Shown: positions 1 to 7,625, numbered from the stretch's first letter. The stretch: 64,000 bases of DNA from Pasteurellaceae bacterium RH1A (GCA_012221805.1 CP015195.1:1969771-2033770); one strand, 5' to 3'. Made by a program: numbers and translations. The notes: generated from the letters alone by a model not told the origin.

Positions 1-1383
1 GAAATTGCTCAAAAATTAGAAGTTTCTGAGCAGTATGTGCGTAAATTGATACGAGATGGAAAAATTCAAGCGATAAGTAAAGGAAAAGTGTGGTATGTAA
101 CAACAGAATCCTTAGATGAGTTTTTAGAACAATATCATTATGTTATCAATCCACAAGATAGGAAACGTAAGGAAGATGACATACCTGATATTGTTGCTCT
201 TTCTTTTTTTAGTGGTGGTATGGGGCTAGATATTGGTATTCAGCAAGCAGGAATTCATCCGTTGTTAGTGTGTGAAGTTAATAAGGAGGCTCGTGCAACG
301 ATTGTAGCTAATGACAATAAAGTCGGTCTTATTGGCGATATTTGGAAATATGATGCTAAAACGATCAGGGATTTTGCTAATTTACCCTTGGATCAAGAGA
401 TTGATCTTATTTATGGTGGCCCTCCTTGCCAAGCTTTTTCTACCGCAGGTAAACGTAAAGGATTTGAGGATGCTAGAGGAGATGTCTTTATACGCTATCT
501 CGATTTGATTGAAGAACTCAAGCCTCGCTATGTGGTAATAGAGAATGTTCGGGGCTTACAGTCTACAGAGGCTGTGCTAGAGAATACACAAGGGCAAGGA
601 GTTAAGGGTGGAGTATTATATTATGCTATGACTAGGTTAGAAAATTTAGGCTATGCAGTTTCCTTTGAGCTTTATAATGCCGCCAATTTTGGAGCTGCTC
701 AAAAACGTGAGCGGTTTGTTATTATTGCTAAAAAAGGCAAACAGAAGGTTCCTTATTTGACTCCCACCCATTCAGAAACAGGCGATTTTGGATTACCACA
801 ATGGAAAACATTAGGCGATGCTATTTCTGATATTCAACATAAGCCAATGAATTATATAGAAATTCCAAAATCTAGAATTGAATGGTTTAAAAAAATTCCA
901 GAAGGTGGAAACTGGCGTTCTTTACCTAAAGAAGAACAAAGAGAGGCAATGGGAAAAAAATATGATATGGGTGGAGGTAAGACAGGTTTTTATAGAAGGC
1001 TTTCGTTTTCTCAACCAAGCCCAACACTTGTTACCGTTCCTACTATGCCTGCAACAGATCTTATTCATCCTACAGAGTTGCGCCCCTTATCTGTAGAAGA
1101 ATATGCCAGAATCCAAGGCTTTCCTGATGATTGGGTTTTCAAAGGAAATATTATGGAAAGATACAAGCAAATTGGAAATGCAGTTCCTATCAAACTTGGC
1201 GAGGCTATAGGACGGACAATCTATAATGATATCCATCAGATTCACAATCCAGCTTATGACGGATTCAAGTATTCACGCTATTGTAATACATCAGACATAA
1301 GTTTTCCCCGGCAGTACTTAAAAAATTTAGAAAGTGCATTAAAAGTAAATATAGAGCAATCACAATTAGCTCTTGAACTTTGA
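1..1383 (+). CDS. DNA (cytosine-5)-methyltransferase with N-terminal helix-turn-helix, 5' end outside window
   Basis: This gene transfers methyl groups from S-adenosylmethionine to cytosine C5 in DNA. The reading frame is already open at base 1, so the true start lies upstream. The visible N-terminus resembles an excisionase/MerR-type helix-turn-helix (IAQKLEVSEQYVRKLIRDGK). C5-methylase motifs follow in order: motif I near SFFSGGMGLDIG, the catalytic loop GGPPCQAFSTAG (motif IV), ENVRG (motif VI), AQKRERFV (motif VIII), RPLSVEEYARIQGFPDDW (motif IX) and QIGNAVP (motif X). All key residues are present, so the enzyme is probably active. No restriction endonuclease is seen downstream; a partner could lie left of the window. 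Base composition is AT-rich compared with the core genes. The HTH could be a regulatory or target-guiding domain; that is inference. Confidence 0.9.
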   Translation, partial: EIAQKLEVSEQYVRKLIRDGKIQAISKGKVWYVTTESLDEFLEQYHYVINPQDRKRKEDDIPDIVALSFFSGGMGLDIGIQQAGIHPLLVCEVNKEARATIVANDNKVGLIGDIWKYDAKTIRDFANLPLDQEIDLIYGGPPCQAFSTAGKRKGFEDARGDVFIRYLDLIEELKPRYVVIENVRGLQSTEAVLENTQGQGVKGGVLYYAMTRLENLGYAVSFELYNAANFGAAQKRERFVIIAKKGKQKVPYLTPTHSETGDFGLPQWKTLGDAISDIQHKPMNYIEIPKSRIEWFKKIPEGGNWRSLPKEEQREAMGKKYDMGGGKTGFYRRLSFSQPSPTLVTVPTMPATDLIHPTELRPLSVEEYARIQGFPDDWVFKGNIMERYKQIGNAVPIKLGEAIGRTIYNDIHQIHNPAYDGFKYSRYCNTSDISFPRQYLKNLESALKVNIEQSQLALEL

Positions 1384-1405
1384 AACATATAAAAGGCTTG
1401 GTTAA

Positions 1406-1430
1406 GAGGCGGATTTTAGTCCGCCTTTTT
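1406..1430. terminator. Bidirectional intrinsic terminator
   Basis: The sequence AGGCGGA, a short loop, then TCCGCCT followed by a T run forms a GC-rich hairpin. It sits between the convergent methyltransferase and DsbA-like genes. The stop codon of the minus-strand gene lies inside the hairpin loop. Confidence 0.75.
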
Positions 1431-2285
1431 AGTTTTGCTCGCAAACGCCCCACCACCGACCAGCTCAATTTCGCCCCTTTCCAACCAAGGCTCAAGCCAC
1501 TTTCTCACATCATCTTGGCTTTCCAAACCAAAGGCATATTGCAGTTCAATCAGCGAAACAAGCGGGTGTTTTTGCAGAAAAACGTGCAGATTTTCGACCG
1601 CACTTTGGGGCGGTTTGGCTTGGATTTTGCTGTCTGAAATCTGCTCAATCGCTGCCATTAAATCCTTGTCCGTCGCCACGCCTTCAAGCAAGAGCGATTT
1701 ACCTTGATATTCCAACAAGTAAGCAGGCAGGGAGCGGATTTGCAGTCTCGATCGCAAGACCCTGTCTTTTTCTAATTCGGCTTGTGCCGAGCCGTCTTGA
1801 AAATGGCGGATAAAGCGGTTTTTATCCACACCGACCAAGTCCGCCACACGCAGGATTTCTTCAAAATGCGTAATGGGGCGGGTTTCTACAATGAGAGCAT
1901 AAGCCAGTCGGTATAGAAAAGCGTCCGCCCTTGCCTTATCCGCCAGTTCCACCGCTTTCACCGCCAGATTTAAGGGCGTGGATGAGCGGTGATTTTGGTC
2001 AAACAGTGCCAAGTTTTCAGGGCTGATATGAATGGGCATTCCGCTAATGCCTTGTTCCGCCTGATAGATCCTTGCCAGTCGGCGATTGTAGCGTTTGAGT
2101 GCTTGTTCATCGCCTTCTCTAAAATCATCGGCCATCATAAAATGGCCTACGTCTCGCACCAGCCCTGCCATTTTTGTTTCAAACTGGATTTGGTCGGCAA
2201 AATGGGTTTCGATTTTCCGCAGAAAAGGCTGGCTTTCATAGGTCAGCCCCATCATCGGATCGGTAAACAGGGTGATTTTTAGCAT
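1416..2285 (-). CDS. DsbA/FrnE-like thioredoxin-fold protein without the redox CxxC
   Basis: This 289-residue protein has the layout of cytoplasmic FrnE/DsbA-like proteins. It has an N-terminal strand ending in TDPMMGLTYESQP, a long helical insert, and a cis-proline loop near SLPAYLLEY. In active relatives the first motif reads DPxCxWCY; here both cysteines are replaced (M and T), so thiol-disulfide exchange by this motif is not possible. The last 50 or so residues look like a small winged-helix extension (HPLVSLIELQYAFGLESQDD). There is no signal peptide. It is the last gene of an operon, starting one base after the stop of the MIF-like gene. A Haemophilus-type uptake signal lies inside it. 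Fold assignment is fairly secure; the role is unknown. Confidence 0.75.
   Translation of the reverse strand: MLKITLFTDPMMGLTYESQPFLRKIETHFADQIQFETKMAGLVRDVGHFMMADDFREGDEQALKRYNRRLARIYQAEQGISGMPIHISPENLALFDQNHRSSTPLNLAVKAVELADKARADAFLYRLAYALIVETRPITHFEEILRVADLVGVDKNRFIRHFQDGSAQAELEKDRVLRSRLQIRSLPAYLLEYQGKSLLLEGVATDKDLMAAIEQISDSKIQAKPPQSAVENLHVFLQKHPLVSLIELQYAFGLESQDDVRKWLEPWLERGEIELVGGGAFASKTKKAD
1597..1605 (-). other. Haemophilus-type DNA uptake signal
   Basis: ACCGCACTT, the reverse complement of AAGTGCGGT, is preceded by TTTTCG and lies inside the DsbA-like gene. Most uptake signals in this window are of the other (ACAAGCGGT) type. Confidence 0.7.
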
Positions 2286-2286
2286 T

Positions 2287-2631
2287 TTATTTCTCCATCA
2301 GTCTGCCCGCCACAGCCCAGCTTTGCAGGTCATCAAATTTGATGTAAATGTTGGCGGCGGGAATGGCCAGTGTTTGGCTCACAATTTGAGTTAGGGCTTG
2401 GCTGAATGGGGCGTAGCCTTGGTGGCTGTCGTTGCCGAAAATGCTGATCTGCAAGAGTGCGGCAGGCTGTTTCGCCCCCCGTAAATACAGGCTTTGTCCG
2501 CCTTCCAAGCCCAAGAGCAAATAGTCCGCCGACTGCCCGATCAGCCCCATTGCCTGCCCGATTTGAGCTTGCAGGGCGTTTTCCTGCTCTGCCGAAAGGG
2601 GCTGGTTGGTTTTTAAAAGAATAAAGGCCAT
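2287..2631 (-). CDS. MIF/tautomerase-superfamily protein, catalytic Pro-1 replaced
   Basis: The protein has about 114 residues and matches the macrophage migration inhibitory factor/phenylpyruvate tautomerase layout. It has an N-terminal strand MAFILLKTN, a central helix, and the C-terminal block PAANIYIKFDDLQSWAVAG, which corresponds to the family's YINYYDMNAANVG segment. The start at 2631 is chosen because its ATG overlaps the TAA of the upstream hydrolase (TAATG). The frame could extend four codons further up. With this start, the residue after Met is Ala instead of the catalytic proline that defines active MIF tautomerases. The protein may therefore be non-catalytic or have another function. 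It is translationally coupled to the hydrolase and followed after one base by the DsbA-like gene. Confidence 0.72.
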   Translation of the reverse strand: MAFILLKTNQPLSAEQENALQAQIGQAMGLIGQSADYLLLGLEGGQSLYLRGAKQPAALLQISIFGNDSHQGYAPFSQALTQIVSQTLAIPAANIYIKFDDLQSWAVAGRLMEK

Positions 2632-3488
2632 TAGTCGCTCCATTTTTTCACGAGTGTCAGTAAACGATCCGCCAATTCCTGCTCTTTTTTCTGGTAGGTA
2701 TGGCCGGTCTGCTCAATAAAAATCAGCTCATTTTCGACCGCACTTGGGAAGTGGCTATTGATGGTTCGCAGAAAACCGCTCGGATCGCCGTAGGTAAAGC
2801 GATCCAGCGTGCCGATCAGCAAGGCACCCGAATGGCGGATTTGCTCGATCTGTGAATAATCGCCGTCGTCTTCCACGTGCACATTATTGAGCAGGGGCGA
2901 ATAGAGCCATTGATAAGCCGTGTCCGCCAGGGCGGGCAACCAGCCAAAGAGTTCAAAGGGCAGCAGGGTTTGCCCCTTGCCCTGCTCGACCAAGGCACGA
3001 ATATAGGCACGCTCTTGCTCGGTGACGCTGTTGGTCAGGTGGGTAACATTGGCCGGGCTGAGCAGGATAAATTTATCCACACGGTAGTCTTGGGTTTGGC
3101 TTAAGTAATAAATCACCTTGTTCGCCCCCAAAGAATGCCCCGCCAGAATGATTTTGCGGTAGCCCCGACTTTCCGCAAAATCAATGTAAGCGGTTAAATC
3201 TTCGATGGTTTTTGCAAAATCTTCGTTAAAGGAACCGATGATTTCAGGCTTGCCCGTCAAGCGATTGGTGTCTTGGAACTTGCCAAAGGCGTTACGAGTT
3301 TGGGCGTAGATAAAATCAATCCCGTTTTGGCTCAAGGTCTCACCGATGTTGTAGTAAAAAGGGTTGGAATAAAAATTGCCGTGAATGCCGGTGATGGCAA
3401 TCACCACCGTGTCTGTTTGTTTTTGACTGGAAAATAAGGCCCCGTGTAGGACAGAACCGCTTTGGGTGGAAAGGTGTAGTTCTTGCAT
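2631..3488 (-). CDS. Alpha/beta hydrolase (DUF1749-like)
   Basis: This 285-residue cytoplasmic alpha/beta hydrolase has the nucleophile elbow AGHSLGANK (Ser near residue 118) and an oxyanion-type loop ITGIHGNFYSNPF near residue 32. It has a late Asp region around LIGTLDRFTYGDPSG and a His near TGHTYQKKEQ, which would complete the triad. The substrate is unknown; relatives are annotated as DUF1749/UPF0613-type esterases. It is the first gene of a tight three-gene operon, and its stop overlaps the next start. Its upstream region is nearly duplicated in front of the flavin oxidoreductase at 6576, which suggests joint control. A Haemophilus-type uptake signal lies inside it. Confidence 0.8.
   Translation of the reverse strand: MQELHLSTQSGSVLHGALFSSQKQTDTVVIAITGIHGNFYSNPFYYNIGETLSQNGIDFIYAQTRNAFGKFQDTNRLTGKPEIIGSFNEDFAKTIEDLTAYIDFAESRGYRKIILAGHSLGANKVIYYLSQTQDYRVDKFILLSPANVTHLTNSVTEQERAYIRALVEQGKGQTLLPFELFGWLPALADTAYQWLYSPLLNNVHVEDDGDYSQIEQIRHSGALLIGTLDRFTYGDPSGFLRTINSHFPSAVENELIFIEQTGHTYQKKEQELADRLLTLVKKWSD
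2737..2745 (-). other. Haemophilus-type DNA uptake signal
   Basis: ACCGCACTT is again preceded by TTTTCG, inside the hydrolase gene. It has the same flanks as the copy at 1597. Confidence 0.7.
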
Positions 3489-3503
3489 AAAATCGCTCCG
3501 TAA

Positions 3504-3598
3504 CTTGTTTTGATAGAGCGTATTTTAGGGGGAGGATTGTTGTTGAAAAAGAAATGAAAAATTAAAGGACTTTTGATGATTTGGGAAAAATTAGTCTT
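3504..3598 (-). promoter_or_regulatory. Upstream region shared with the flavin oxidoreductase gene
   Basis: This roughly 95-bp stretch in front of the hydrolase operon aligns with 6590-6685 in front of the flavin oxidoreductase. Shared blocks on the + strand are TATTTTAGGGGG, a middle A-rich part, GACTTTTG and GGAAAAATTA, in the same order and almost the same spacing (2-bp gap). On the coding strand, CCTAAAATA could hold a -10 hexamer about 35 bp before each start codon. The conserved distal TTTTTCC...CAAAAGTC part is a candidate operator. The regulator is not identified. Confidence 0.6.
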
Positions 3599-3642
3599 GT
3601 TTTATAAATAAAACCTTTTAATGAATTAGAAAAAGCTTCAAC

Positions 3643-3686
3643 TATACTTGAAACTTTTTTAATTTAAGCGTAAAGTTTCCAGTATA
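3643..3686. promoter_or_regulatory. 15-bp inverted repeat upstream of the AAA ATPase
   Basis: TATACTTGAAACTTT is repeated in inverse orientation with 14 of 15 matches after a 14-bp gap. It ends 14 bp before the ATG at 3701. It could be a repressor operator covering the promoter or a leader hairpin. The spacer between the repeat and the gene also contains a four-codon ATG...TGA minicistron whose stop overlaps the gene's ATG. Confidence 0.5.
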
Positions 3687-3700
3687 AAAATGGAGTTCTT

Positions 3701-4912
3701 ATGAAAAAAGACCTAATTTGCCGCAAACGCTATCTAGATCGTGTTCGTCCCTTTATCAATAAGTCCCTAATCAAAGTCTTTACAGGGCAGAGACGGGTGG
3801 GCAAGAGCTACCTGCTTTTTCAGATTATGCAGGAAATCCGTACTCAAAATGAGCAAGCCCCAATTATTTACATCAACAAGGAAGATTTGGCCTTTGCCCA
3901 CCTAAAAACCGCCCAAGAGTTGGCGGATTTTGTGTTGGAACAGAAACAATCTGGGCAGAAAAATTATGTCTTTATTGATGAAATTCAAGAGATTAGTGAG
4001 TTTGAAGTCGCCTTGCGTTCCCTGCTGTTGGACGATGAATTGGATCTCTACTGCACCGGCAGCAACGCCCATCTGCTTTCCCGTGACATTGCAGGCGTGC
4101 TCAGCGGTCGGGCGGTTGAAATCAAGGTGCATTCACTCTCTTATGTTGAATTTTTAGAATTTATGCAGCTAGACGACAGCGACAAGGCAATGGCAACTTT
4201 CCTAAAATACGGTGGTCTGCCTTATTTGAAGGACTTGCCCTTGCAAGATCATATCGTCTTTGAATACCTGCGGAATATCTATTCCACCATCGCCGTGCGT
4301 GATATTGCCAATCGCTACGCCATACGCAATGTGGCTTTTCTGGAACAGCTCACTCAGTTTTTAGCAGATAACATTGGCAACCTTTTTTCTGCTAAAAAAA
4401 TCAGCGATTTTCTTAAATCTCAACGGATTTCAACGAGCGCCACGCAGGTACAAAACTATGCCGAATATTTGGCTAACGCCTTTTTAATCCACAAGGTGCC
4501 AAGGTACGATATTGAAGGCAAACGGATTTTTGAAATCGGCGAAAAATACTATTTTGAAGATCTGGGCTTGCGTAATGCTCTAATTGGCTATCGGGTGCAA
4601 GATCGGGGAAAACTGCTGGAAAACTGCATTTTCAACCATCTGCAAATTGCGGGGTTCGATGTCAAAATCGGTGGGCTTGCCAATCAAGAAATTGATTTTG
4701 TAGCAGAGAAAAACGGCGAACGGATTTATGTCCAAGCCGCACTCACCATCAATGAAGAAAAAACCTTAGAACGAGAATTTGGCAACCTGCTGAAAATTGC
4801 CGACAACTATCCCAAATATGTGGTAACGATGGATCAGTTTGATGGGAATAGCTTTGAAGGGGTCAAGTGTTTGAGTTTGAGAGAGTTTTTGTTGGGGTTG
4901 GAGAAAGAATAA
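3701..4912 (+). CDS. AAA-type ATPase with DUF4143 C-terminal domain
   Basis: The protein has 403 residues. The N-terminal AAA_14 domain has a Walker A motif FTGQRRVGKSY (around residue 33) and Walker B YVFIDEIQEI (around residue 94). A sensor-like segment YCTGSNAHLLS is followed by a linker and a DUF4143 region. Near residues 330-350, EIDFVAEKNGERIYVQAA resembles a degenerate PD-(D/E)xK nuclease core with Gln in place of the usual Lys. Proteins of this family are scattered across bacteria and move horizontally; their function is not established. GGAG lies five bases before the start. The next gene starts directly after its stop, so the two form an operon behind a 15-bp inverted repeat. Confidence 0.85.
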   Translation: MKKDLICRKRYLDRVRPFINKSLIKVFTGQRRVGKSYLLFQIMQEIRTQNEQAPIIYINKEDLAFAHLKTAQELADFVLEQKQSGQKNYVFIDEIQEISEFEVALRSLLLDDELDLYCTGSNAHLLSRDIAGVLSGRAVEIKVHSLSYVEFLEFMQLDDSDKAMATFLKYGGLPYLKDLPLQDHIVFEYLRNIYSTIAVRDIANRYAIRNVAFLEQLTQFLADNIGNLFSAKKISDFLKSQRISTSATQVQNYAEYLANAFLIHKVPRYDIEGKRIFEIGEKYYFEDLGLRNALIGYRVQDRGKLLENCIFNHLQIAGFDVKIGGLANQEIDFVAEKNGERIYVQAALTINEEKTLEREFGNLLKIADNYPKYVVTMDQFDGNSFEGVKCLSLREFLLGLEKE

Positions 4913-5374
4913 ATGGCAAAACTCAGAGATCAGCAGCATATATTAGAAATTACTCCTACAGGGCATTATTATGTTACTGATGGTAGTGACACCAATGAAT
5001 TTTATTATGTTATATCTATTTATAAAGAAGGACAAAAACAAGCCTACCCATTAGGAGAAAAAGGAGAATTGCTCACGGAATTTGATGTTGAAACAATGGA
5101 CTTTATGATATCTAAAACCTGTTTTGACGCAATTCAAGAGCATAAAGAAGATTTAGCTGATGATCTTTTTAATGGCGGATTTGCTTTATCATTTATACCA
5201 ACCAATAATATATGGAAAGTCAAGTTGGAGCTATGGTCTCGTTATTCAGGTCAAAATGAAGAAGTTATTCTAGAATTGAATGTTAGCGAAGATGATTTAT
5301 TTGATTTTGGGCGAAATCTAAGGGCAGAAGAATCGAGTGCAATGGCAGAGCCAAGGAAAGTAATTCCGTTTTAA
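4913..5374 (+). CDS. Hypothetical protein paired with the AAA/DUF4143 ATPase
   Basis: This is a 153-residue acidic soluble protein with no signal peptide or membrane segment. No family was recognised. It begins immediately after the ATPase stop (TAAATG), so it is almost certainly co-transcribed and possibly coupled. The sequence alternates short beta-strand-like stretches (HYYVTDGSDTNEFYYVISIY, KVKLELWSRY) with acidic segments, and ends in a basic-proline tail (EPRKVIPF). It is more AT-rich than the ATPase gene. A strong hairpin terminator follows. Confidence 0.7.
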   Translation: MAKLRDQQHILEITPTGHYYVTDGSDTNEFYYVISIYKEGQKQAYPLGEKGELLTEFDVETMDFMISKTCFDAIQEHKEDLADDLFNGGFALSFIPTNNIWKVKLELWSRYSGQNEEVILELNVSEDDLFDFGRNLRAEESSAMAEPRKVIPF

Positions 5375-5380
5375 GATTGT

Positions 5381-5415
5381 AAGCGGTGTAAATTTCACAA
5401 AATTTTACACCGCTT
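5381..5415. terminator. Hairpin built from two inverted uptake signals
   Basis: AAGCGGTGTAAA and TTTACACCGCTT pair around an 11-bp loop, ending in TTGTTTCGTTT. It lies between the convergent hypothetical gene and the flavin oxidoreductase remnant. Confidence 0.7.
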
Positions 5416-5425
5416 GTTTCGTTTA

Positions 5426-5434
5426 AAGTGCGGT
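5426..5434 (+). other. Haemophilus-type DNA uptake signal
   Basis: AAAGTGCGGTTAAAAA includes the A/T-rich tail typical of the extended Haemophilus influenzae uptake sequence. It overlaps the stop codon of the flavin oxidoreductase remnant. Confidence 0.75.
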
Positions 5435-6576
5435 TAAAAATGCTCCGATTTATACCTTACCCCCATCTGCTTTGACGGCGGATAGAAATCGTGCCCCATT
5501 CTGGTGCCCTGTAACATTGCCGGCGTGTAGCGGTAGAAATCCGCCTTGTCCCAGTCGAAGGTGGTTTGGATTTCATCTTCACGACCGTTTTCAATCAGCT
5601 CCACCAGATTCGGGTTGAGCATAATGCTCTTGCCGATGGAAACGCTTTCCACCCAGCCGGTTTGATAGGCCTTGAGCATATCGTCAGCGGTGTAAAGGTT
5701 GCCCGAACCGAAAAACGGCAGGCGGCCGGCAATGCGGTCGTGCACCACCTGCATACGGGTTAAATTCGGATCTGCCCCACGGCGGACTTTTTTGTAGAAG
5801 TCCCACAGGGAAATGTGCAGGTATTGCAAAGGTTTCTCGACCAAGGCGTCCACCAGTGCCAGGGTTTCCTTCATCGTAATGCCCTGTTCGCCTGGTTCTT
5901 CAGGCGAGAAACGGTAGCCGATGATGAAGTCAGGGCGGTTGTGTTTCTTCCGCATTTCATCGATGGCATCGACAATGGCCAGCGGGAACCGCATCCGTTT
6001 TTCCAAACTGCCGCCCCAGTAATCGGTGCGTAGGTTGGTGCTGGCGGAGAAGAATTGCTGGATCTGTCAGCCGTTGGCTCCGTGGATTTCCACCCCGTCA
6101 AAGCCTGCCTGCAAGACCAATTCCGCCGCTCTGGCATAGCTTGCCACCATTTCCCAGACTTCCTGCTCGGTCATGGTGCGGAAGTTGCCGTAGTAGTCGC
6201 CTGTGGCTGCCAGCAATTCTGCCCCTTGGGTCATGCTCGGGTCGGCGCGCAAACCGCTGTGGGCAATCTGCACCACCGCTTTCGCCCCTTGGGCGTGGGC
6301 GAGTTCGGCGTATTCACGCAGGGTCGGCAGGTGGCGTTCGTCAAAAGCGTTAGGGCTTTCAAAGCCGATACCGCTGGGGTGAACATTGGTAAAGGGCATA
6401 ATGTAGAGCCCGAAACCTTCAAAGCGGTTGCGCCAAAAGCGGCGGCCGGCGTCGGTCATTTCACCGTCTGAGCCTGAGTCATAAATGGTGAGTGGGGCGA
6501 CGGTGAGACGGTTTTTAATTTCTACGCCATTGTTAAGGGTGTAGGGTTCAAATAGGGGGGCATATTTTGGGTTCAT
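5434..6576 (-). pseudogene. NADH:flavin oxidoreductase (Old Yellow Enzyme family) interrupted by in-frame TGA
   Basis: The two halves (6067-6576 and 5434-6006) are in the same frame and together would give about 380 residues. This is typical for an FMN-dependent TIM-barrel reductase of the OYE family. The N-terminal half has PLTIYDSG, AVVQIAHSGLRAD and GFDGVEIHGANG. The C-terminal half continues with QIQQFFSASTNLRTDYWGGS and ends in the barrel phosphate-binding part. The only lesion is a TGA at 6067-6069 directly after HGANG, where relatives have an aromatic residue (Y, F or W), so a TGG to TGA change is likely. It could be a true nonsense mutation or a sequence error. The upstream region is shared with the hydrolase operon. 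Confidence 0.85.
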
Positions 6577-6589
6577 GATTTACTCCAGT

Positions 6590-6685
6590 GTTTGTTTGAT
6601 GGAGCCTATTTTAGGGGGGATTATTGCTAGAAAAAGCAAGAGAAAAACAAAAGACTTTTGCTAATTTAGGAAAAATTAATCATAA
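6590..6685 (-). promoter_or_regulatory. Upstream region shared with the hydrolase operon
   Basis: This is the second copy of the conserved upstream block, beginning about 14 bp before the flavin oxidoreductase start. TATTTTAGGGGG lies 31 bp before the start codon (33 bp in the other copy), followed by GACTTTTG and GGAAAAATTAAT at matching distances. Confidence 0.6.
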
Positions 6686-6773
6686 AGCCATATAATTTTT
6701 TGCAAAAAATCGTACAGATCCGACCGCTTGTAGGCCAATTTGGCGTACAATGCTTTTATTTAGGGAGCAAACC

Positions 6774-7625
6774 ATGACCGCACTTGAAAAACTGATTGAT
6801 ATTTTAACCCTTTCTCCACTATCTCAAAATCGCTTTGAGGGAAAACACATTGACCTGGGCCTGCCCAATGTTTTTGGCGGGCAGATCATTGGCCAATCCT
6901 TGGCGGCAGCCATGCAATGCGTGCCTGCTGAGCGGGTGGTGCATTCCTGCCATATCTATTTTTTGCAGGCTGGCAAACTGGATGCGCCTTTGGAATACGA
7001 GGTGGAGGTTCTGCGGGAGGGTAAGAGTTTTACCACAGTGGAGGTTAAGGCCGAGCAATTCCAGCAAACCGTTAGCAAAATGTTGCTCTCCTTCCATGTG
7101 GATGAAGGCGGGCTAGAACATCAAGCATCCATGCCTGATGTGGCCGAGCCTGAGGACTTCGCCTCTGAAAATGAGCTTATTCAAGCCCTAGCCAAGTTCC
7201 TGCCGCCAGTGCTCCAGGAAAAATTCTTGGCCGAACGCCCTTTTGACATTCGGGTCAAACACGTCAATAACCCACTTCAGGGCCAAAAATTACCGCCTGA
7301 ACAATTTGTTTGGTTTAAGGCCCAGGGCCAGGCACCTGCCAATTTACGCCTGCAACAATGTTTGCTGGCCTATTTCACGGATTTCCACAGCCTTATCACC
7401 GCCCTCCACCCACACGAAAAGGGCTTTATGCAGCAGGGGGTAAAAATTGCCACCCTCGATCACGCTATTTGGTTCCACCGTGAATTTAGTTTGAATGATT
7501 GGCTGCTGTCTGCCCTTGAGAGCAATAACGCCCGCAATGCTAAGGGCCTGACCCGTGGGCAGATTTTCGACAAAAATGGCCGCTTAATTGCGACCATTCA
7601 ACAGGAAGGGGTAATTAGGGTTTAA
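6774..7625 (+). CDS. tesB: Acyl-CoA thioesterase II
   Basis: This enzyme hydrolyses medium- and long-chain acyl-CoA to free fatty acid and CoA in the cytoplasm. The 283-residue protein is a tandem hot-dog fold of usual TesB length. Motifs seen are LPNVFGGQIIGQSLAAA near the N-terminus, VVHSCHIYFLQAG, and the C-terminal catalytic region ATLDHAIWFHR with the expected Asp. The start at 6774 is preferred over an upstream ATG at 6750 because AGGGAG lies seven bases upstream and family members begin near MTALEKL. The first codons contain the Haemophilus-type uptake core ACCGCACTT, which may be coincidental. A two-hairpin repeat follows directly after the stop. Confidence 0.93.
   Translation: MTALEKLIDILTLSPLSQNRFEGKHIDLGLPNVFGGQIIGQSLAAAMQCVPAERVVHSCHIYFLQAGKLDAPLEYEVEVLREGKSFTTVEVKAEQFQQTVSKMLLSFHVDEGGLEHQASMPDVAEPEDFASENELIQALAKFLPPVLQEKFLAERPFDIRVKHVNNPLQGQKLPPEQFVWFKAQGQAPANLRLQQCLLAYFTDFHSLITALHPHEKGFMQQGVKIATLDHAIWFHREFSLNDWLLSALESNNARNAKGLTRGQIFDKNGRLIATIQQEGVIRV
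6777..6785 (-). other. Haemophilus-type uptake core within tesB start
   Basis: ACCGCACTT overlaps codons 2-4 of tesB. It lacks the A/T flank of a full signal and could be a chance match. Confidence 0.4.

Noticed and set aside
6067..6069. TGA in the flavin oxidoreductase read as selenocysteine
   Set aside because: The position is an aromatic residue in the family, not a catalytic Cys, and no bacterial SECIS-like hairpin is evident after it.
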